The notes under the pieces: generated by a model
The model's input: only the letters and a program-made list of their open reading frames with translations
Told to the model about the DNA's origin: nothing
The model's database searches: none
Translations under genes and position numbers: made by a program
Part shown: positions 42,223 to 51,271 of the stretch, one piece after another
How the letters are laid out: every line of letters begins with the position of its first letter
Numbering within the stretch: the stretch's first letter is position 1
From: Actinomycetes bacterium
GTDB lineage: Bacteria; Actinomycetota; Acidimicrobiia; Acidimicrobiales; SZUA-35
Length of the DNA: 51,632 nt
Assembly: GCA_024280015.1 (NCBI GenBank)
Contig: JAJRQY010000097.1
Span: 1 to 51,632 of the forward strand
Reading direction: 5' to 3'

Positions 42223-43544
42223 GTCAGGCCTATTTCCAAGAAATTAGCGACTGGGCACTCACCCAGATCCAAGGTGACGAGGTCCTACTGGCCAGTGTTG
42301 CCGGTGAAGCAACCGACTTCATTCGTTTCAACAACGGTGCCATCCGCCAAGCCGGTTCGGTAACCCAACAGCAGCTCTCATTGACCCTGATTAACGGAGC
42401 CAAGCAGACCAGCGGCCATGTGCAACTGGCCGCCGACCGTGCATTGGATGACGCGCGCGTCGGACGCATGCTTGGACAGTTGCGTGACCAGCTCCAGTTC
42501 GTTTCCGACGATCCCTACATTGCCTACAGCACCGACACCTCCGTGTCCGCAGACATCGTTGCCGGCGCCGTGCCTGATAGTTCGGATGTACTTGGCTCCA
42601 TTGCTGATGCCAGCAAGGGCCGAGACATGGTCGGAATTTATGCCGCTGGTGACTCCTTCGGTGGGTTCGCCTCGTCACTGGGCCAGCGCAACTGGTTCCA
42701 ACGCTCAACCTTCAATCTGGACTGGAGTTTCTACCTTCGCGACGACAAGGCAGCCAAGAACCTCTATGCCGGGATGGACTGGTCCGATGATGCCTTTGGG
42801 TTGAAGGTTGCCGAGTCAGCCAGTCACCTCGGTGCCCTAGACCGTGAACCCGTCGTGCTCAAGCCTGGGGCTTATCGCTCCTTCCTCACCCCAGCCGCCG
42901 TCGGTGAACTGATGGGGCTGTTGTCTTGGGATGCCTTCGGCTTGCAGGCCATGGAAACCAAACAGACCTCACTCTTGCGGATGGTGACTGATGGCCAAAC
43001 CATGGCTGACGAGGTTTCCATCAGTGAGCACACTGGTGCCGGTGTAGCCGCCAGCTTTGGTGAGTTCGGCTTTGCTCGCCCGGACAAGGTCGACCTGATC
43101 AGCGGCGGCCGCCACTCTGGCACCCTGGTGTCGGCTCGCTCCTCGCGCCAATACGGGGTCGAAACAAATGGGGCCAACACTGGTGAGCAGCCCGAATCGC
43201 TGGCCATTGCGGCCGGGTCGGTACCAACCGCTGGCGTGCTGGCCGAGCTGGGGACCGGGATCTATGTTGGCAATCTTTGGTACACCAACTATTCGGACCG
43301 CACCGCTTGTCGCACCACTGGTCTCACCCGCTTCGCTACCTTCTGGGTTGAGGGCGGAGAAATCGTCGCCCCCATCAATGTCATGCGCTTCGACGACACC
43401 ATCTACAGCTTGCTGGGTGAACAATTGGTTGGCTTAACCGATCAGAGCGAGATGATGCTTGATGCGATGTCCTATGAGCGGCGATCAACCAGCTCGATGA
43501 ACATGCCTGGGGCCCTCGTCAACGAGATGAAGTTCACCCTCTAG
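42219..43544 (+). CDS. pmbA: TldE/PmbA-type partner subunit
   Basis: 441 aa. It shares the TldD fold but lacks the HExxxH zinc site, as expected for the TldE partner. Typical segments are LKPGAYRSFLTPAAVGELMG, GTGIYVGNLWYTNYSDR and the C-terminal SSMNMPGALVNEMKF. It completes the heterodimeric peptidase with TldD. No ribosomal peptide precursor is seen nearby. Confidence 0.9.
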   Translation: MSQAYFQEISDWALTQIQGDEVLLASVAGEATDFIRFNNGAIRQAGSVTQQQLSLTLINGAKQTSGHVQLAADRALDDARVGRMLGQLRDQLQFVSDDPYIAYSTDTSVSADIVAGAVPDSSDVLGSIADASKGRDMVGIYAAGDSFGGFASSLGQRNWFQRSTFNLDWSFYLRDDKAAKNLYAGMDWSDDAFGLKVAESASHLGALDREPVVLKPGAYRSFLTPAAVGELMGLLSWDAFGLQAMETKQTSLLRMVTDGQTMADEVSISEHTGAGVAASFGEFGFARPDKVDLISGGRHSGTLVSARSSRQYGVETNGANTGEQPESLAIAAGSVPTAGVLAELGTGIYVGNLWYTNYSDRTACRTTGLTRFATFWVEGGEIVAPINVMRFDDTIYSLLGEQLVGLTDQSEMMLDAMSYERRSTSSMNMPGALVNEMKFTL

Positions 43545-43564
43545 TTCCCTCTCAGAATCCGAAC

Positions 43565-43606
43565 TGGCACCGCTGGCGATCCATATCCGACATCAGCTCG
43601 GTGCCA
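43565..43606. terminator. Hairpin between convergent tldE and yaaA
   Basis: TGGCACCG (43565-43572) is the exact complement of CGGTGCCA (43599-43606) with a 26-nt loop that has internal pairing. It lies between convergent genes and may stop transcription from both sides. It lacks a T-run, so it is a weak candidate. Confidence 0.4.
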
Positions 43607-43638
43607 AGTCGACGAGGTGTGGCGAGGGGACCGCTGGG

Positions 43639-44424
43639 TTAGGCGTCGTTTTCGCGGATGAATGTCGGGCGGGAGGGGCTGGACCGCTCGGGGTCATAGC
43701 GGTAGCCCATGCCGTCAAACTGGTTCAGGGCGCGTGCGCTCTTGATCCGATTCTGGATGATCCAGCCAGCCATGGTTCCGCGCGCTCGCTTGGCGAAGAA
43801 ACTGACGATCTTGTAGTCGCCGCCGTCCTTGGAATCGAGGAAGACCGGAGCAATAATTTTAGCCTCAACCCGCTTGGGGTTGATGGCGTTGTAGTACTCA
43901 TTGGAGGCCAGATTGATCAGGACAGCCGCACCCGGGCTGTCCTTCATGTCGGCATTGATCGAGTCGGTGATCTGATCACCCCAGAACTGATACAAAGTCT
44001 TGCCTGCCGGAGTCTTTACCGTCGAACCCATCTCCAAGCGATAGGCCTGCATCAGATCCAGCGGCCGCAACACTCCATAGAGGCCAGACAGGATTCGCAG
44101 CATCTTCTGGGCGTGGGTGAAGTCTCGTTCGGAGAAGGTGTTTGGGGCGTCCATTCCCAGATAGACGTCGCCACTAAAGGCCAGTAAGGCTGGCCGGGCA
44201 TTGTCGGTGGTGAAGGGAACACTCCAGTCCTGGAAGCGTTCGAAGTTCAGCTCGCCCAAAGCGGAGGAGATCTTCATCATCTTGGACAGATCAGCCGGGG
44301 TCTTCTTGGCCATGATCTCAACCAGCTCTGCCGATTGTTCCAACATGGTTGGTTCGCTGAACTTCTTGGTGGTTAGCGGGGTCTCGAAGTCCAAAGACTT
44401 GGCGGGGGAGACAACAATCAACAT
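43639..44424 (-). CDS. yaaA: YaaA family peroxide-stress protein
   Basis: 261 aa, near the usual length. It begins MLIVVSPAKSLDFETPL, the family signature, and contains LLAFSGDVYLGMDA, RILSGLYGVLRPLDLMQAYRLEMG (in part), NLASNEYYNAI and FFAKRARGTMAGWII. YaaA proteins lower free iron and protect DNA and proteins during peroxide stress. It follows the CDF transporter gene by 20 nt, which suggests one transcript and a shared link to metal control. Confidence 0.93.
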   Translation of the reverse strand: MLIVVSPAKSLDFETPLTTKKFSEPTMLEQSAELVEIMAKKTPADLSKMMKISSALGELNFERFQDWSVPFTTDNARPALLAFSGDVYLGMDAPNTFSERDFTHAQKMLRILSGLYGVLRPLDLMQAYRLEMGSTVKTPAGKTLYQFWGDQITDSINADMKDSPGAAVLINLASNEYYNAINPKRVEAKIIAPVFLDSKDGGDYKIVSFFAKRARGTMAGWIIQNRIKSARALNQFDGMGYRYDPERSSPSRPTFIRENDA

Positions 44425-44444
44425 GGCAGGTTGGCTTTCACGAT

Positions 44445-45392
44445 CTAGTTCTCCTCAGGCTGTGCATCAGACATTGCCGACATCTCACGTCGAAAGTCGG
44501 GTTCGATATAGATGGGGTTGGCGTAGGGGACCACTTCACGGATGCTGACCTCAACCGAGTCAATGGCGGCTGCCAGTTCCTGCATCGAGAGGCCGCGATC
44601 GAATTCGATCTTGGCTCCGAGGAGCAGTTCTTCTGGTCCAAGGTGCTGGGTCCGAAGGTGGATCAGATGGTTGACCTGGTCAGAGCCATTGATGGCGGCG
44701 CGAATCTTTACCATCTCGCGGGGTTGGGCCCCTTCGCCGATCAGCAGGCTGCGCATCTCAACAATGAGGGTGCAAGCAATGAAGAACAACAAGATGCCAA
44801 TACCCAAGGTGCCAATACCGTCCCAGACGGGGGCTTCGGCGAAGTGAGCGATCAGCAAGGCACTGAAGGCAAAGGCGAGGCCGATCATGGCCCCCAAGTC
44901 CTCGAGTAAGACAACGGGAAGCTCCGGGGTTCGTGAACGCCGGATGAACTGCCACCATGAGAGATCACCCTTGAGTGGGCGTGCTTCGACAACGGCCGTC
45001 TTGAAGCTAAAGCCCTCGACCAGGATGGCAAAGCCGAGCACTCCAAGAGCGACCGGCAGGTTCTCAATCTCGTGGGGGTTGAGGATTTTGGAGATGCCCT
45101 CGAAGGTGGCAAACCCAGCGCCAAGAGTGAACAGCACAAGGGCAACCACGAAGGACCAGAAATACCGCTCGCGCCCGTAGCCAAACTGGTGTTCTTCGTC
45201 AGCCTCTTTCTGTGCTGCCTTACCGCCCCACAACAACAATCCCTGGTTACCCGAGTCGGCAACCGAGTGGATGGCTTCAGCCAGCATGGAGGCCGAGCCA
45301 GTTATGAAGAAGGCGACGAACTTGGCGACGGCTATCAGAGAGTTGCCTATGAGAGCGGCAACGACTGCTTTGGTACTTCCACCTGCTGACAC
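44445..45392 (-). CDS. Cation diffusion facilitator transporter
   Basis: 315 aa from GTG 45392 with GGAGG 4 nt upstream. Six membrane helices; metal-site residues in ASMLAEAIHSVADSGNQ (HxxxD) and VLLEDLGAMIGL. A cytoplasmic ferredoxin-like domain of ~90 residues ends it (MVKIRAAINGSDQVNHLIHL and onward). The ExxxD-type second site resembles the SLC30A9-like branch. It exports divalent cations such as zinc, manganese or iron; the exact metal cannot be read. Confidence 0.88.
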   Translation of the reverse strand: MSAGGSTKAVVAALIGNSLIAVAKFVAFFITGSASMLAEAIHSVADSGNQGLLLWGGKAAQKEADEEHQFGYGRERYFWSFVVALVLFTLGAGFATFEGISKILNPHEIENLPVALGVLGFAILVEGFSFKTAVVEARPLKGDLSWWQFIRRSRTPELPVVLLEDLGAMIGLAFAFSALLIAHFAEAPVWDGIGTLGIGILLFFIACTLIVEMRSLLIGEGAQPREMVKIRAAINGSDQVNHLIHLRTQHLGPEELLLGAKIEFDRGLSMQELAAAIDSVEVSIREVVPYANPIYIEPDFRREMSAMSDAQPEEN

Positions 45393-45518
45393 GGGGCCTC
45401 CGGCTGATCGGGTCTTCGGTCACAGAGGTTAGGCGAACCTGAGGCCGATAACGCAGAAAGCTCTCCCGATGTTGCGGTATCGATCGCTCGGACGGAAGAC
45501 AGCACAGGGGTCAGCCAA

Positions 45519-45531
45519 TAGGCTACGCCAA
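45519..45531 (+). promoter_or_regulatory. Leaderless -10 for the exonuclease gene
   Basis: TAGGCT (45519-45524) lies 6 nt before ATG 45531; AAGACA at 45496-45501 is a poor -35 with a 17-nt spacer. No ribosome-binding site precedes the ATG. Confidence 0.5.
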
Positions 45532-46409
45532 TGGATGTACACCTCGTTGATGGCACCTACGAACTCTTTCGCCAGTTCTTTGGCCGACCCGGTCACCTCA
45601 ATAGTGCTGGTCGAGAAGTAGGGGCGACACGAGCAGTCTTGCGAAACATGCTGTCCATGCTGGACGACGGTGCTACCCATATTGCGGTTGCCACCGACTC
45701 GGTGATCGAATCGTTCCGCAACGACCTGTATGAGGGCTACAAGTCCGGTGACGGTATGGACCCGGACATCTTGCAACAGTTCCCTCTGCTGGATGACGGC
45801 CTGCGGGCTCTTGGCCTGGTTACCTACGCCATGATCGAATATGAGGCTGACGATGCCATGGGAGCCGCAGCCGCGATGGCGGCCAAGGACCCTCGAGTTG
45901 GCCGAGTCTTCATTTGTACGCCGGACAAGGACATGGCCCAATGTGTTCGCCAAGGCAAGGTCTTGTTATTCGACCGTCGTAAGGAAAAGATCTATGATGT
46001 TGACGATGTGATCGAGAAGTTCGGTGTTCCACCAGAATCGATCCCGGACTATCTCGGGCTGATGGGCGACTCTGCCGATGGTTTCCCCGGCTTGCCTGGC
46101 TGGGGAGCGAAATCATCCAGCGTTGTGCTGGCCCGCTACGGCCATATCGAAGGTATTCCGCTGGCTGCTGGTCAATGGGATATCACCGTTCGCGGAGGAG
46201 CGAAGTTGGCCAAGACGCTGGCCGACAACCTGGATGATGCCCTACTGTTTCGCCGAATCGCCACCCTCGACATGGCTGCACCCGTTTCGGCTTCGGTCGA
46301 TGACTTGCAATGGAGCGGCCCGACTGCTGAACTGCCCGCCATCGCCGCTGAGCTTGATGCACCCGATCTGGTAACCAAGGCCAAGAAGCTAGAAGAGAGA
46401 ACCCATTGA
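45531..46409 (+). CDS. 5'-3' exonuclease (PolA-type FEN domain)
   Basis: 292 aa stand-alone version of the DNA polymerase I 5'-nuclease domain. Metal-binding acidic residues are in LVDGTYELF, YEADDAMGAAA and TPDKDMAQCV. The H3TH DNA-binding part reads IPDYLGLMGDSADGFPGLPG and GWGAKSS. Actinobacteria often carry this extra paralogue for RNA primer or flap removal. The stop overlaps the next start as TTGA. Confidence 0.9.
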   Translation: MDVHLVDGTYELFRQFFGRPGHLNSAGREVGATRAVLRNMLSMLDDGATHIAVATDSVIESFRNDLYEGYKSGDGMDPDILQQFPLLDDGLRALGLVTYAMIEYEADDAMGAAAAMAAKDPRVGRVFICTPDKDMAQCVRQGKVLLFDRRKEKIYDVDDVIEKFGVPPESIPDYLGLMGDSADGFPGLPGWGAKSSSVVLARYGHIEGIPLAAGQWDITVRGGAKLAKTLADNLDDALLFRRIATLDMAAPVSASVDDLQWSGPTAELPAIAAELDAPDLVTKAKKLEERTH

Positions 46410-46906
46410 TTCGTGACTATGCCCCCTCCGACGCTCAGACCGTTTTGGCAATCAACGCCAGCAATGTGCCCGAGGTCGGCTCGATGGATGAAGACAAACT
46501 CGCTCTGTTCGTCGAGATTTCACCCTTCTTCAAGGTGGTCGAAATAGACGGAGAAGTAGTTGGCATCATGATCGGCCTCAGCGAAGAATCGACCTCCTAT
46601 GGAAGCTCCAACTACGCCTGGTTCGTCGATCGTCTTGACTCCTTTGCCTACGTCGACCGTATCGCTCTGATTGAAGGTGGCCGGGGCCAGGGCTGGGGTC
46701 AGAAGTTGTACCGTGAGTTTCAACAGTGGGGTACCGACTCTGGTCGCTCGTGGCTTTGTGCCGAAGTCAATACCGAGCCTGACAATCCGCCGTCTCACCG
46801 CTTTCACCTCAAGTTTGGCTTCAGGGAAGTAGCCCGTCGTCGGCCCTACGGCCCCGACGAGGAAGTGGTCATGTACGAAAAGAGCCTGCGCAAAAAGGAC
46901 CGATAG
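46406..46906 (+). CDS. GNAT family N-acetyltransferase
   Basis: 166 aa from TTG 46406, coupled to the exonuclease stop. The acetyl-CoA motif region is RIALIEGGRGQGWGQKLYRE, with the Q/R-x-x-G-x-G/A pattern GGRGQGWG. A C-terminal strand set FHLKFGFREVARR follows. Substrate unknown. The last codons and stop lie in the left arm of a hairpin shared with the convergent YibE/F gene. Confidence 0.85.
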   Translation: MIRDYAPSDAQTVLAINASNVPEVGSMDEDKLALFVEISPFFKVVEIDGEVVGIMIGLSEESTSYGSSNYAWFVDRLDSFAYVDRIALIEGGRGQGWGQKLYREFQQWGTDSGRSWLCAEVNTEPDNPPSHRFHLKFGFREVARRRPYGPDEEVVMYEKSLRKKDR

Positions 46907-46929
46907 AAGACCTACTTCTACCGGTCCTT
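46895..46929. terminator. Bidirectional hairpin overlapping both stop codons
   Basis: AAGGACCG (46895-46902) pairs with CGGTCCTT (46922-46929); after one mismatch, TAGAAG (46904-46909) pairs with CTTCTA (46915-46920) around a 5-nt loop. The left arm includes the GNAT stop codon and the right arm the first bases of the YibE/F stop. A long stem between convergent genes 21 nt apart fits a two-way terminator, although T-runs are short. Confidence 0.65.
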
Positions 46930-48271
46930 ACAGATCATCTAGCCCAACCCTCAGTCGACCGGGACCAGCCGGTCCAACTGATTCGTTCGACCCAGAATGC
47001 TCGCGTCGCATTGGTGGCCGAGGGGCAAGAACCTCGCCGCCGCGGTTCGCCGTGAAGACCGGAGCAAGTGAACCGATGGTGAGGGCCGCCAGTCCAGTAG
47101 CGATCGGACTGGCAAGAACCAGCCCAAGCACCCCTGCGCAAACTCGAACCAGCGTGGCTGCCACCATCTCATTGTTGAGTGCGGTACCCGTCGTGAGGCT
47201 GTTGTTGGCAAACAAACCAAGCAGGGGAAGAGACGCCGATAGCGACGCCAAGACAAAGAGGCTGATGCCATTGGCTGTTTGGCGCTGGCTTGATCCAATA
47301 CAGTCGAAGAACAGTGATGCAGTTGTCTTCTGGTCAGTACCAGTCGACTGAAGGCTGGCTTCGGTCATCACCGACGCCACCTGGCGAGTGGCGATCCAAT
47401 GGACGAGAACAATGGAAGCAATCACTGTTCCCAGCAGGACGAAGCCTTGTTGGCTGGCACCGGTTCCGCTCGGGTTGAGGACCAGGCTGGCAGCCGAGAC
47501 AGGGTCGCCGATCCTGGTCACGGCCAAGAAGGCTTGGCCGATGCCAATGATCACCAAGGTGGTCAGAATTGATGCCAAGAAAACCATCTGGTTGTGGAGT
47601 TTGGTTGCTCCGTCCATGACCAGAATCAATGCCAAGATCATGACGGCGGTAACCACGGCAATGACCCCCGCGAATGCTTGGTCACCATTCGGTTGGTTGA
47701 GAGCTGGGACTGCATACAGGACTAGGACGGCAACCGAGCCGAGGGTGATGGCCACAGCCCGAGCTCCGAACCAATAGCCAGCCACCAGGACGGCGGCCAT
47801 GGCGGAGCCAACAAGAAGGAACAGTCCGACAGTGCGAGTCCGCTCGACGTAGGAATAGGTCGTACCAAACTCATCAGCAAGGACTCGGGCCTGAATAACT
47901 TCGTTCGCTTTGAAGGTCCCTCCCACCAATGCTCTGGGTCCTTCTGATGCAGCCGCTCTTGATGAGGGAACAAAAAGCGGGTCGAGAGCGACCAATTGTC
48001 CCGAGTCCACTCCATTGAGAACCTCGACCAGGATCTCCTGGCATTCCAAGCCGCCGGCTCGCCCTAAGGCTTCTTCGAAGGAACCAGCTGTGCAAGGCTG
48101 GCTACGGACAACGCGTACAGACATGGTCTGCGCTGCGCCTGGACCGGTCTGAGTGGACGTCGGCCAGGTTTTGATAGCAAGAACGGTTGCAACCAACACG
48201 AGAAGCCAGGTCAGGCCGACCATGAGCTGGCGAAACCGTATTGGCACTTCGCGCTCTCTGCCTCCCCGCAT
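46928..48271 (-). CDS. YibE/F family membrane protein
   Basis: 447 aa from ATG 48271 with GGAGG 7 nt upstream. After one N-terminal helix comes an extracytoplasmic domain (~residues 45-145), then seven or so helices. Segments such as VIAVVTAVMILALILVMDGA, ASILTTLVIIGIGQAFLA and GISLFVLASLSASLPLLGLF are like the YibE/F family, which has no proven function. The C-terminus is a short basic, Pro/Gly-rich tail. Confidence 0.8.
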   Translation of the reverse strand: MRGGREREVPIRFRQLMVGLTWLLVLVATVLAIKTWPTSTQTGPGAAQTMSVRVVRSQPCTAGSFEEALGRAGGLECQEILVEVLNGVDSGQLVALDPLFVPSSRAAASEGPRALVGGTFKANEVIQARVLADEFGTTYSYVERTRTVGLFLLVGSAMAAVLVAGYWFGARAVAITLGSVAVLVLYAVPALNQPNGDQAFAGVIAVVTAVMILALILVMDGATKLHNQMVFLASILTTLVIIGIGQAFLAVTRIGDPVSAASLVLNPSGTGASQQGFVLLGTVIASIVLVHWIATRQVASVMTEASLQSTGTDQKTTASLFFDCIGSSQRQTANGISLFVLASLSASLPLLGLFANNSLTTGTALNNEMVAATLVRVCAGVLGLVLASPIATGLAALTIGSLAPVFTANRGGEVLAPRPPMRREHSGSNESVGPAGPGRLRVGLDDL

Positions 48272-48448
48272 TCTGCTTCCTCCGCTGGTTCTTGTCAGAC
48301 GGCTTTCCGCACTGCCGTAGGCCGTTCCCTGTCAGACGGCTTTCCGCACTACCGCCCTTGGAGGGAAGAGTCACCGTATCGCTGGATTGTGCCCGGGAGT
48401 CAGAGCAGAACCTGGACAGGAGAAGCGGGAGTAGCCAGTCTGCGCCGT

Positions 48449-49465
48449 TTAATCCGAATCTGACCTGGCTCGGCTCGGTGGAACTCGCGGCGGCTCATTG
48501 GGTTGTTTGGGGTAGACGGGTGGCCAAGGGGCATCCATCATTCCGGAGGCCATGTCGCGCTCGGACATCTCTAGGAGGGGCTGGATGGACTGCGGATCAT
48601 GGTTCATTTCAAGCCACGGATCTCCCGTCGCGGCTAATCGCGTCGGCACAGTCTGCATGGTCAAAGAATTGGGGTCGATGGAGGCCACTTCGTACCAGCT
48701 GATTGGTGTCGATACTTGAGCACCAACCCGGGCGCGGACCGACCAAGCTCCGAACACGGTCTTGTGAGGAGCATTCTGGTTGAAGTCGACAAAGACTCTG
48801 GCCCCTCGTTCCTCTTTCCACCAGGCGGCCGTCATGGTGTCGGGGTGGCGCCGCTCCAGCTCTCGGGCCAAGGCAACCGATGCTGCCCGAACCGCATAGG
48901 AATCCCATTTTGGTTCCAAACGTGCATAGATATGGAGGCCTCGACTGCCGGTCGTCTTGACGAAGGTGCGAATGCTTAGCTCATCGCACAGCTCCCTGAC
49001 CCGCTGGGCGCCAGCGCGAATGTCGTCGAAGTCAATACCGGGTGAAGGGTCGAGGTCGATGCGTAGCTCGTCAGCAAATTTGGGTATTGCGGCCAGGTAG
49101 GGCCAGGGATGGAAACCAAGGCAACCCAAATTTACGGCCCAGGCAACATGGGCAATATCGGCCACCACCATGGCATTGGACTCAGTGCCGTTCGGTGTCG
49201 TGACTACGGTCGTTTCCAGCCAGTCGGGGGCGCCCTTTGGGACCCGTTTCTGAAAGAACGACTTTCCTGATGCCCCATCGGGGAATCGTTGCATCAAGGT
49301 TGGACGTCCACCCATTGTTCGTAGCAGCGGTTCTTCGACGGCCCGGTAGTAGTTGATGAGGTCAAGCTTGGTTTCGCCCTGTCTGGAGAAGAACACTTTG
49401 TCCGGGCTTGAGACGCGAACTTCTCGGCCCGCCAGCTCAATGGTGATCGCTTCAGTCTTGGCCAT
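48449..49465 (-). CDS. LigD-type NHEJ primase-polymerase domain protein
   Basis: 338 aa from ATG 49465. The archaeo-eukaryotic primase-like fold of LigD PolDom is shown by LSSPDKVFF-like VSSPDKVFFSRQGETKLDL, the catalytic DLDP (ELRIDLDPSPG), SRGLHIYARL and VFVDFNQNA. It fills gaps with ribo- or deoxynucleotides at double-strand breaks during non-homologous end joining. It overlaps the ligase gene by 14 nt, so the LigD activities are split over two coupled genes. No Ku gene lies in the window. Confidence 0.9.
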   Translation of the reverse strand: MAKTEAITIELAGREVRVSSPDKVFFSRQGETKLDLINYYRAVEEPLLRTMGGRPTLMQRFPDGASGKSFFQKRVPKGAPDWLETTVVTTPNGTESNAMVVADIAHVAWAVNLGCLGFHPWPYLAAIPKFADELRIDLDPSPGIDFDDIRAGAQRVRELCDELSIRTFVKTTGSRGLHIYARLEPKWDSYAVRAASVALARELERRHPDTMTAAWWKEERGARVFVDFNQNAPHKTVFGAWSVRARVGAQVSTPISWYEVASIDPNSLTMQTVPTRLAATGDPWLEMNHDPQSIQPLLEMSERDMASGMMDAPWPPVYPKQPNEPPRVPPSRARSDSD

Positions 49466-50618
49466 CTGCTGCCTTGCTGGCGAGCGGGGTTGAGAGTAAA
49501 ACGGTGTCGAGTCCGACGGGAATGGGTTCCTCCAGCTGATCAAAAGTGCACTGAGCCGGTGTCTTGTCCGGCCGCCAGCGAAGGAATCGGGTCACTTCGC
49601 GGAATCGCCCATTCAGGGTTGCGTTGTACTTCACTTCAACCACTTGCTCAATACGTAGCGGCACCCACGAGTGATCTTTCTTGCCATTCCAACGATTCGG
49701 AGCCCCCGGCATGCGAACCTCCGAAGTGCCTGAGTTTGGCTGGGCGGTGTCCTCTGGCTGTGCGGTGTCCTCAGGCTGCGCGGTGTCCTCTGGCTGTGCT
49801 CTGCCCCAACCCTTCCACGGGTGGTTGGACAACGCCCCGCTGGTCAAGGGGGCAAGCTCATCCACCAGTTCGGCCCGGCGTTTGGCGGTAAAGCTGGCGG
49901 CAACCCCAACATGGTGCAGCTCGCCCTCATCGTCGTGCAAGCCCAAGAGCAGGGAGCCAACCCCTTTCCCGTCCTTGTGCCAGCGGTACCCGGCAATCAC
50001 CGCGTCGGCAGTACGAACATGCTTGATCTTGAGCTGGGCTCGCTTGTTTTCCAGATACGGGTCACTGGTTGGCTTGGCGATCAGGCCATCAAGACCTGCT
50101 CCTTCAAAGTCGACAAACCACTGGGCCGCCTCAGCCTTATCGGCTGTCAACCTTGTTAGATGGATCGGCGGTCCAGCGTCTCCAAGCGCGTTCACCAGGG
50201 CGGCCCGGCGCTCGGAGAAGGGAGCTGTCCGCATGTCTTGGTCGCCAATGGCTAGTAAGTCAAAGGCAACAAATTGAGCGGGAGTGGACTGCGACAGCAT
50301 CGCAACCCGACTCTCCGCCGGATGGATCCGTTGCTGCAGTGCATCGAAATCCAGATGATTGTTTGTGACCAGAATGAGTTCGCCGTCAATCACGACCTTG
50401 TCCGGCAAGGAGGCGAGCAGGGGAGCGACCATCTCGGGGAAGTAGCGGGTCAGCGGCTTCTCGTTTCGAGAACCCAGCAGGATCTCATCACCATCTCGAA
50501 AGACAATGCAACGAAAACCATCCCACTTTGGTTCAAAAACCACATCGTCGCGATCAGGAATGCCGGCAACCGCCTTAGCCAGCATTGGCTTGACCGGAGG
50601 ATTCACTGGAAGGTCCAC
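49452..50618 (-). CDS. ATP-dependent DNA ligase (LigD ligase-domain type)
   Basis: 388 aa from GTG 50618. The adenylation motif is EPKWDGFR with the nucleophile Lys; GSRNEKPLTRYFPE, VIDGELIL, GLDGLIAKP and AQLKIKHVR are motifs III to V, and an OB domain follows. Between the ligase core and the end of the OB domain sits an in-frame AQPEDT repeat encoded by an 18-bp tandem repeat. TAGCGT lies 6 nt before the GTG, suggesting a leaderless start. It seals nicks in end joining together with the polymerase gene. Confidence 0.9.
   Translation of the reverse strand: MDLPVNPPVKPMLAKAVAGIPDRDDVVFEPKWDGFRCIVFRDGDEILLGSRNEKPLTRYFPEMVAPLLASLPDKVVIDGELILVTNNHLDFDALQQRIHPAESRVAMLSQSTPAQFVAFDLLAIGDQDMRTAPFSERRAALVNALGDAGPPIHLTRLTADKAEAAQWFVDFEGAGLDGLIAKPTSDPYLENKRAQLKIKHVRTADAVIAGYRWHKDGKGVGSLLLGLHDDEGELHHVGVAASFTAKRRAELVDELAPLTSGALSNHPWKGWGRAQPEDTAQPEDTAQPEDTAQPNSGTSEVRMPGAPNRWNGKKDHSWVPLRIEQVVEVKYNATLNGRFREVTRFLRWRPDKTPAQCTFDQLEEPIPVGLDTVLLSTPLASKAADGQD
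49744..49797 (-). repeat. 18-bp tandem repeat, three copies, in the ligase gene
   Basis: Units start at 49744, 49762 and 49780, each 18 bp and differing at one or two bases (T/A at the 12th and T/C at the 18th position), followed by a partial fourth copy. On the coding strand each unit encodes AQPEDT-type hexapeptides. Because the unit is a multiple of three, copy changes keep the frame, so length should vary between strains. Confidence 0.9.
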
Positions 50619-50630
50619 GGTTCGACGCTA
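50616..50630 (-). promoter_or_regulatory. Leaderless -10 for the ligase gene
   Basis: TAGCGT (complement of 50625-50630) is followed by 6 nt and GTG at 50618. It is the same spacing as at the LOG, asparaginase and exonuclease genes, here with a GTG start. Confidence 0.45.
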
Positions 50631-50683
50631 CAACAGGCTTGGTCGCGGCGCTTGGTCAACTGTGAAGGGCCCCCGCCGCTCAA

Positions 50684-51271
50684 CTACATGTCAAAGTTGA
50701 TCCACTTTGGTTCACTATTGATCTTGGCCGCTAGCAATGCATCGACTAGATCCACGGGCTTCTCCCGGTCGATAATGAAGTCCCGATTTGACGGCTTAAG
50801 CAGACCATCCTCGATCGCTCGGTCCAACCAGGCAAGGAAAAGGTCATAATACCCGTCGACGTTGAGTACGCCGATTGGCTTCACATGGAGACCAATTTGA
50901 GACCAGGTTGTGACCTCGGTTAGCTCTTCCATGGTGCCAAAACCACCGGGTAGGGCAATGAAGGCATCGGAACGGCGGAACATTTCTTCCTTGCGTTCAT
51001 GCATTGTTGCGACCTCGAGCAGATCAGTCAAACCAGCGTGAGCGACCTCCCGCGGAAAGAGGTGGGCGGGGATGATGCCAGTCACCCGGCCACCAGCATC
51101 TAGGACCGTGTCAGCTATCACGCCCATCAAACCAACGGCCCCTCCGCCATAAATCAGCTCGATATCGTTGTCGGCCATCATCTGGCCCAATTCGATTGCT
51201 GCTTCGGCGTAGTGCGGGTTTGTTCCTGTTGAGGAGCCGCAATATACACAAAGGCTTCGAATCTCTCGCAT
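50684..51271 (-). CDS. LOG family phosphoribohydrolase (TIGR00730 type)
   Basis: 195 aa. It begins with VYCGSSTG, contains LIYGGGAVGLMG and the hallmark PGGFGTMEE (PGGxGTxxE) with R/E residues for nucleotide 5'-monophosphate binding. Enzymes of this family cleave N6-modified or plain AMP-type nucleotides to base and ribose 5-phosphate. TACTGT lies 6 nt before ATG 51271, so the mRNA is probably leaderless. Confidence 0.9.
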   Translation of the reverse strand: MREIRSLCVYCGSSTGTNPHYAEAAIELGQMMADNDIELIYGGGAVGLMGVIADTVLDAGGRVTGIIPAHLFPREVAHAGLTDLLEVATMHERKEEMFRRSDAFIALPGGFGTMEELTEVTTWSQIGLHVKPIGVLNVDGYYDLFLAWLDRAIEDGLLKPSNRDFIIDREKPVDLVDALLAAKINSEPKWINFDM

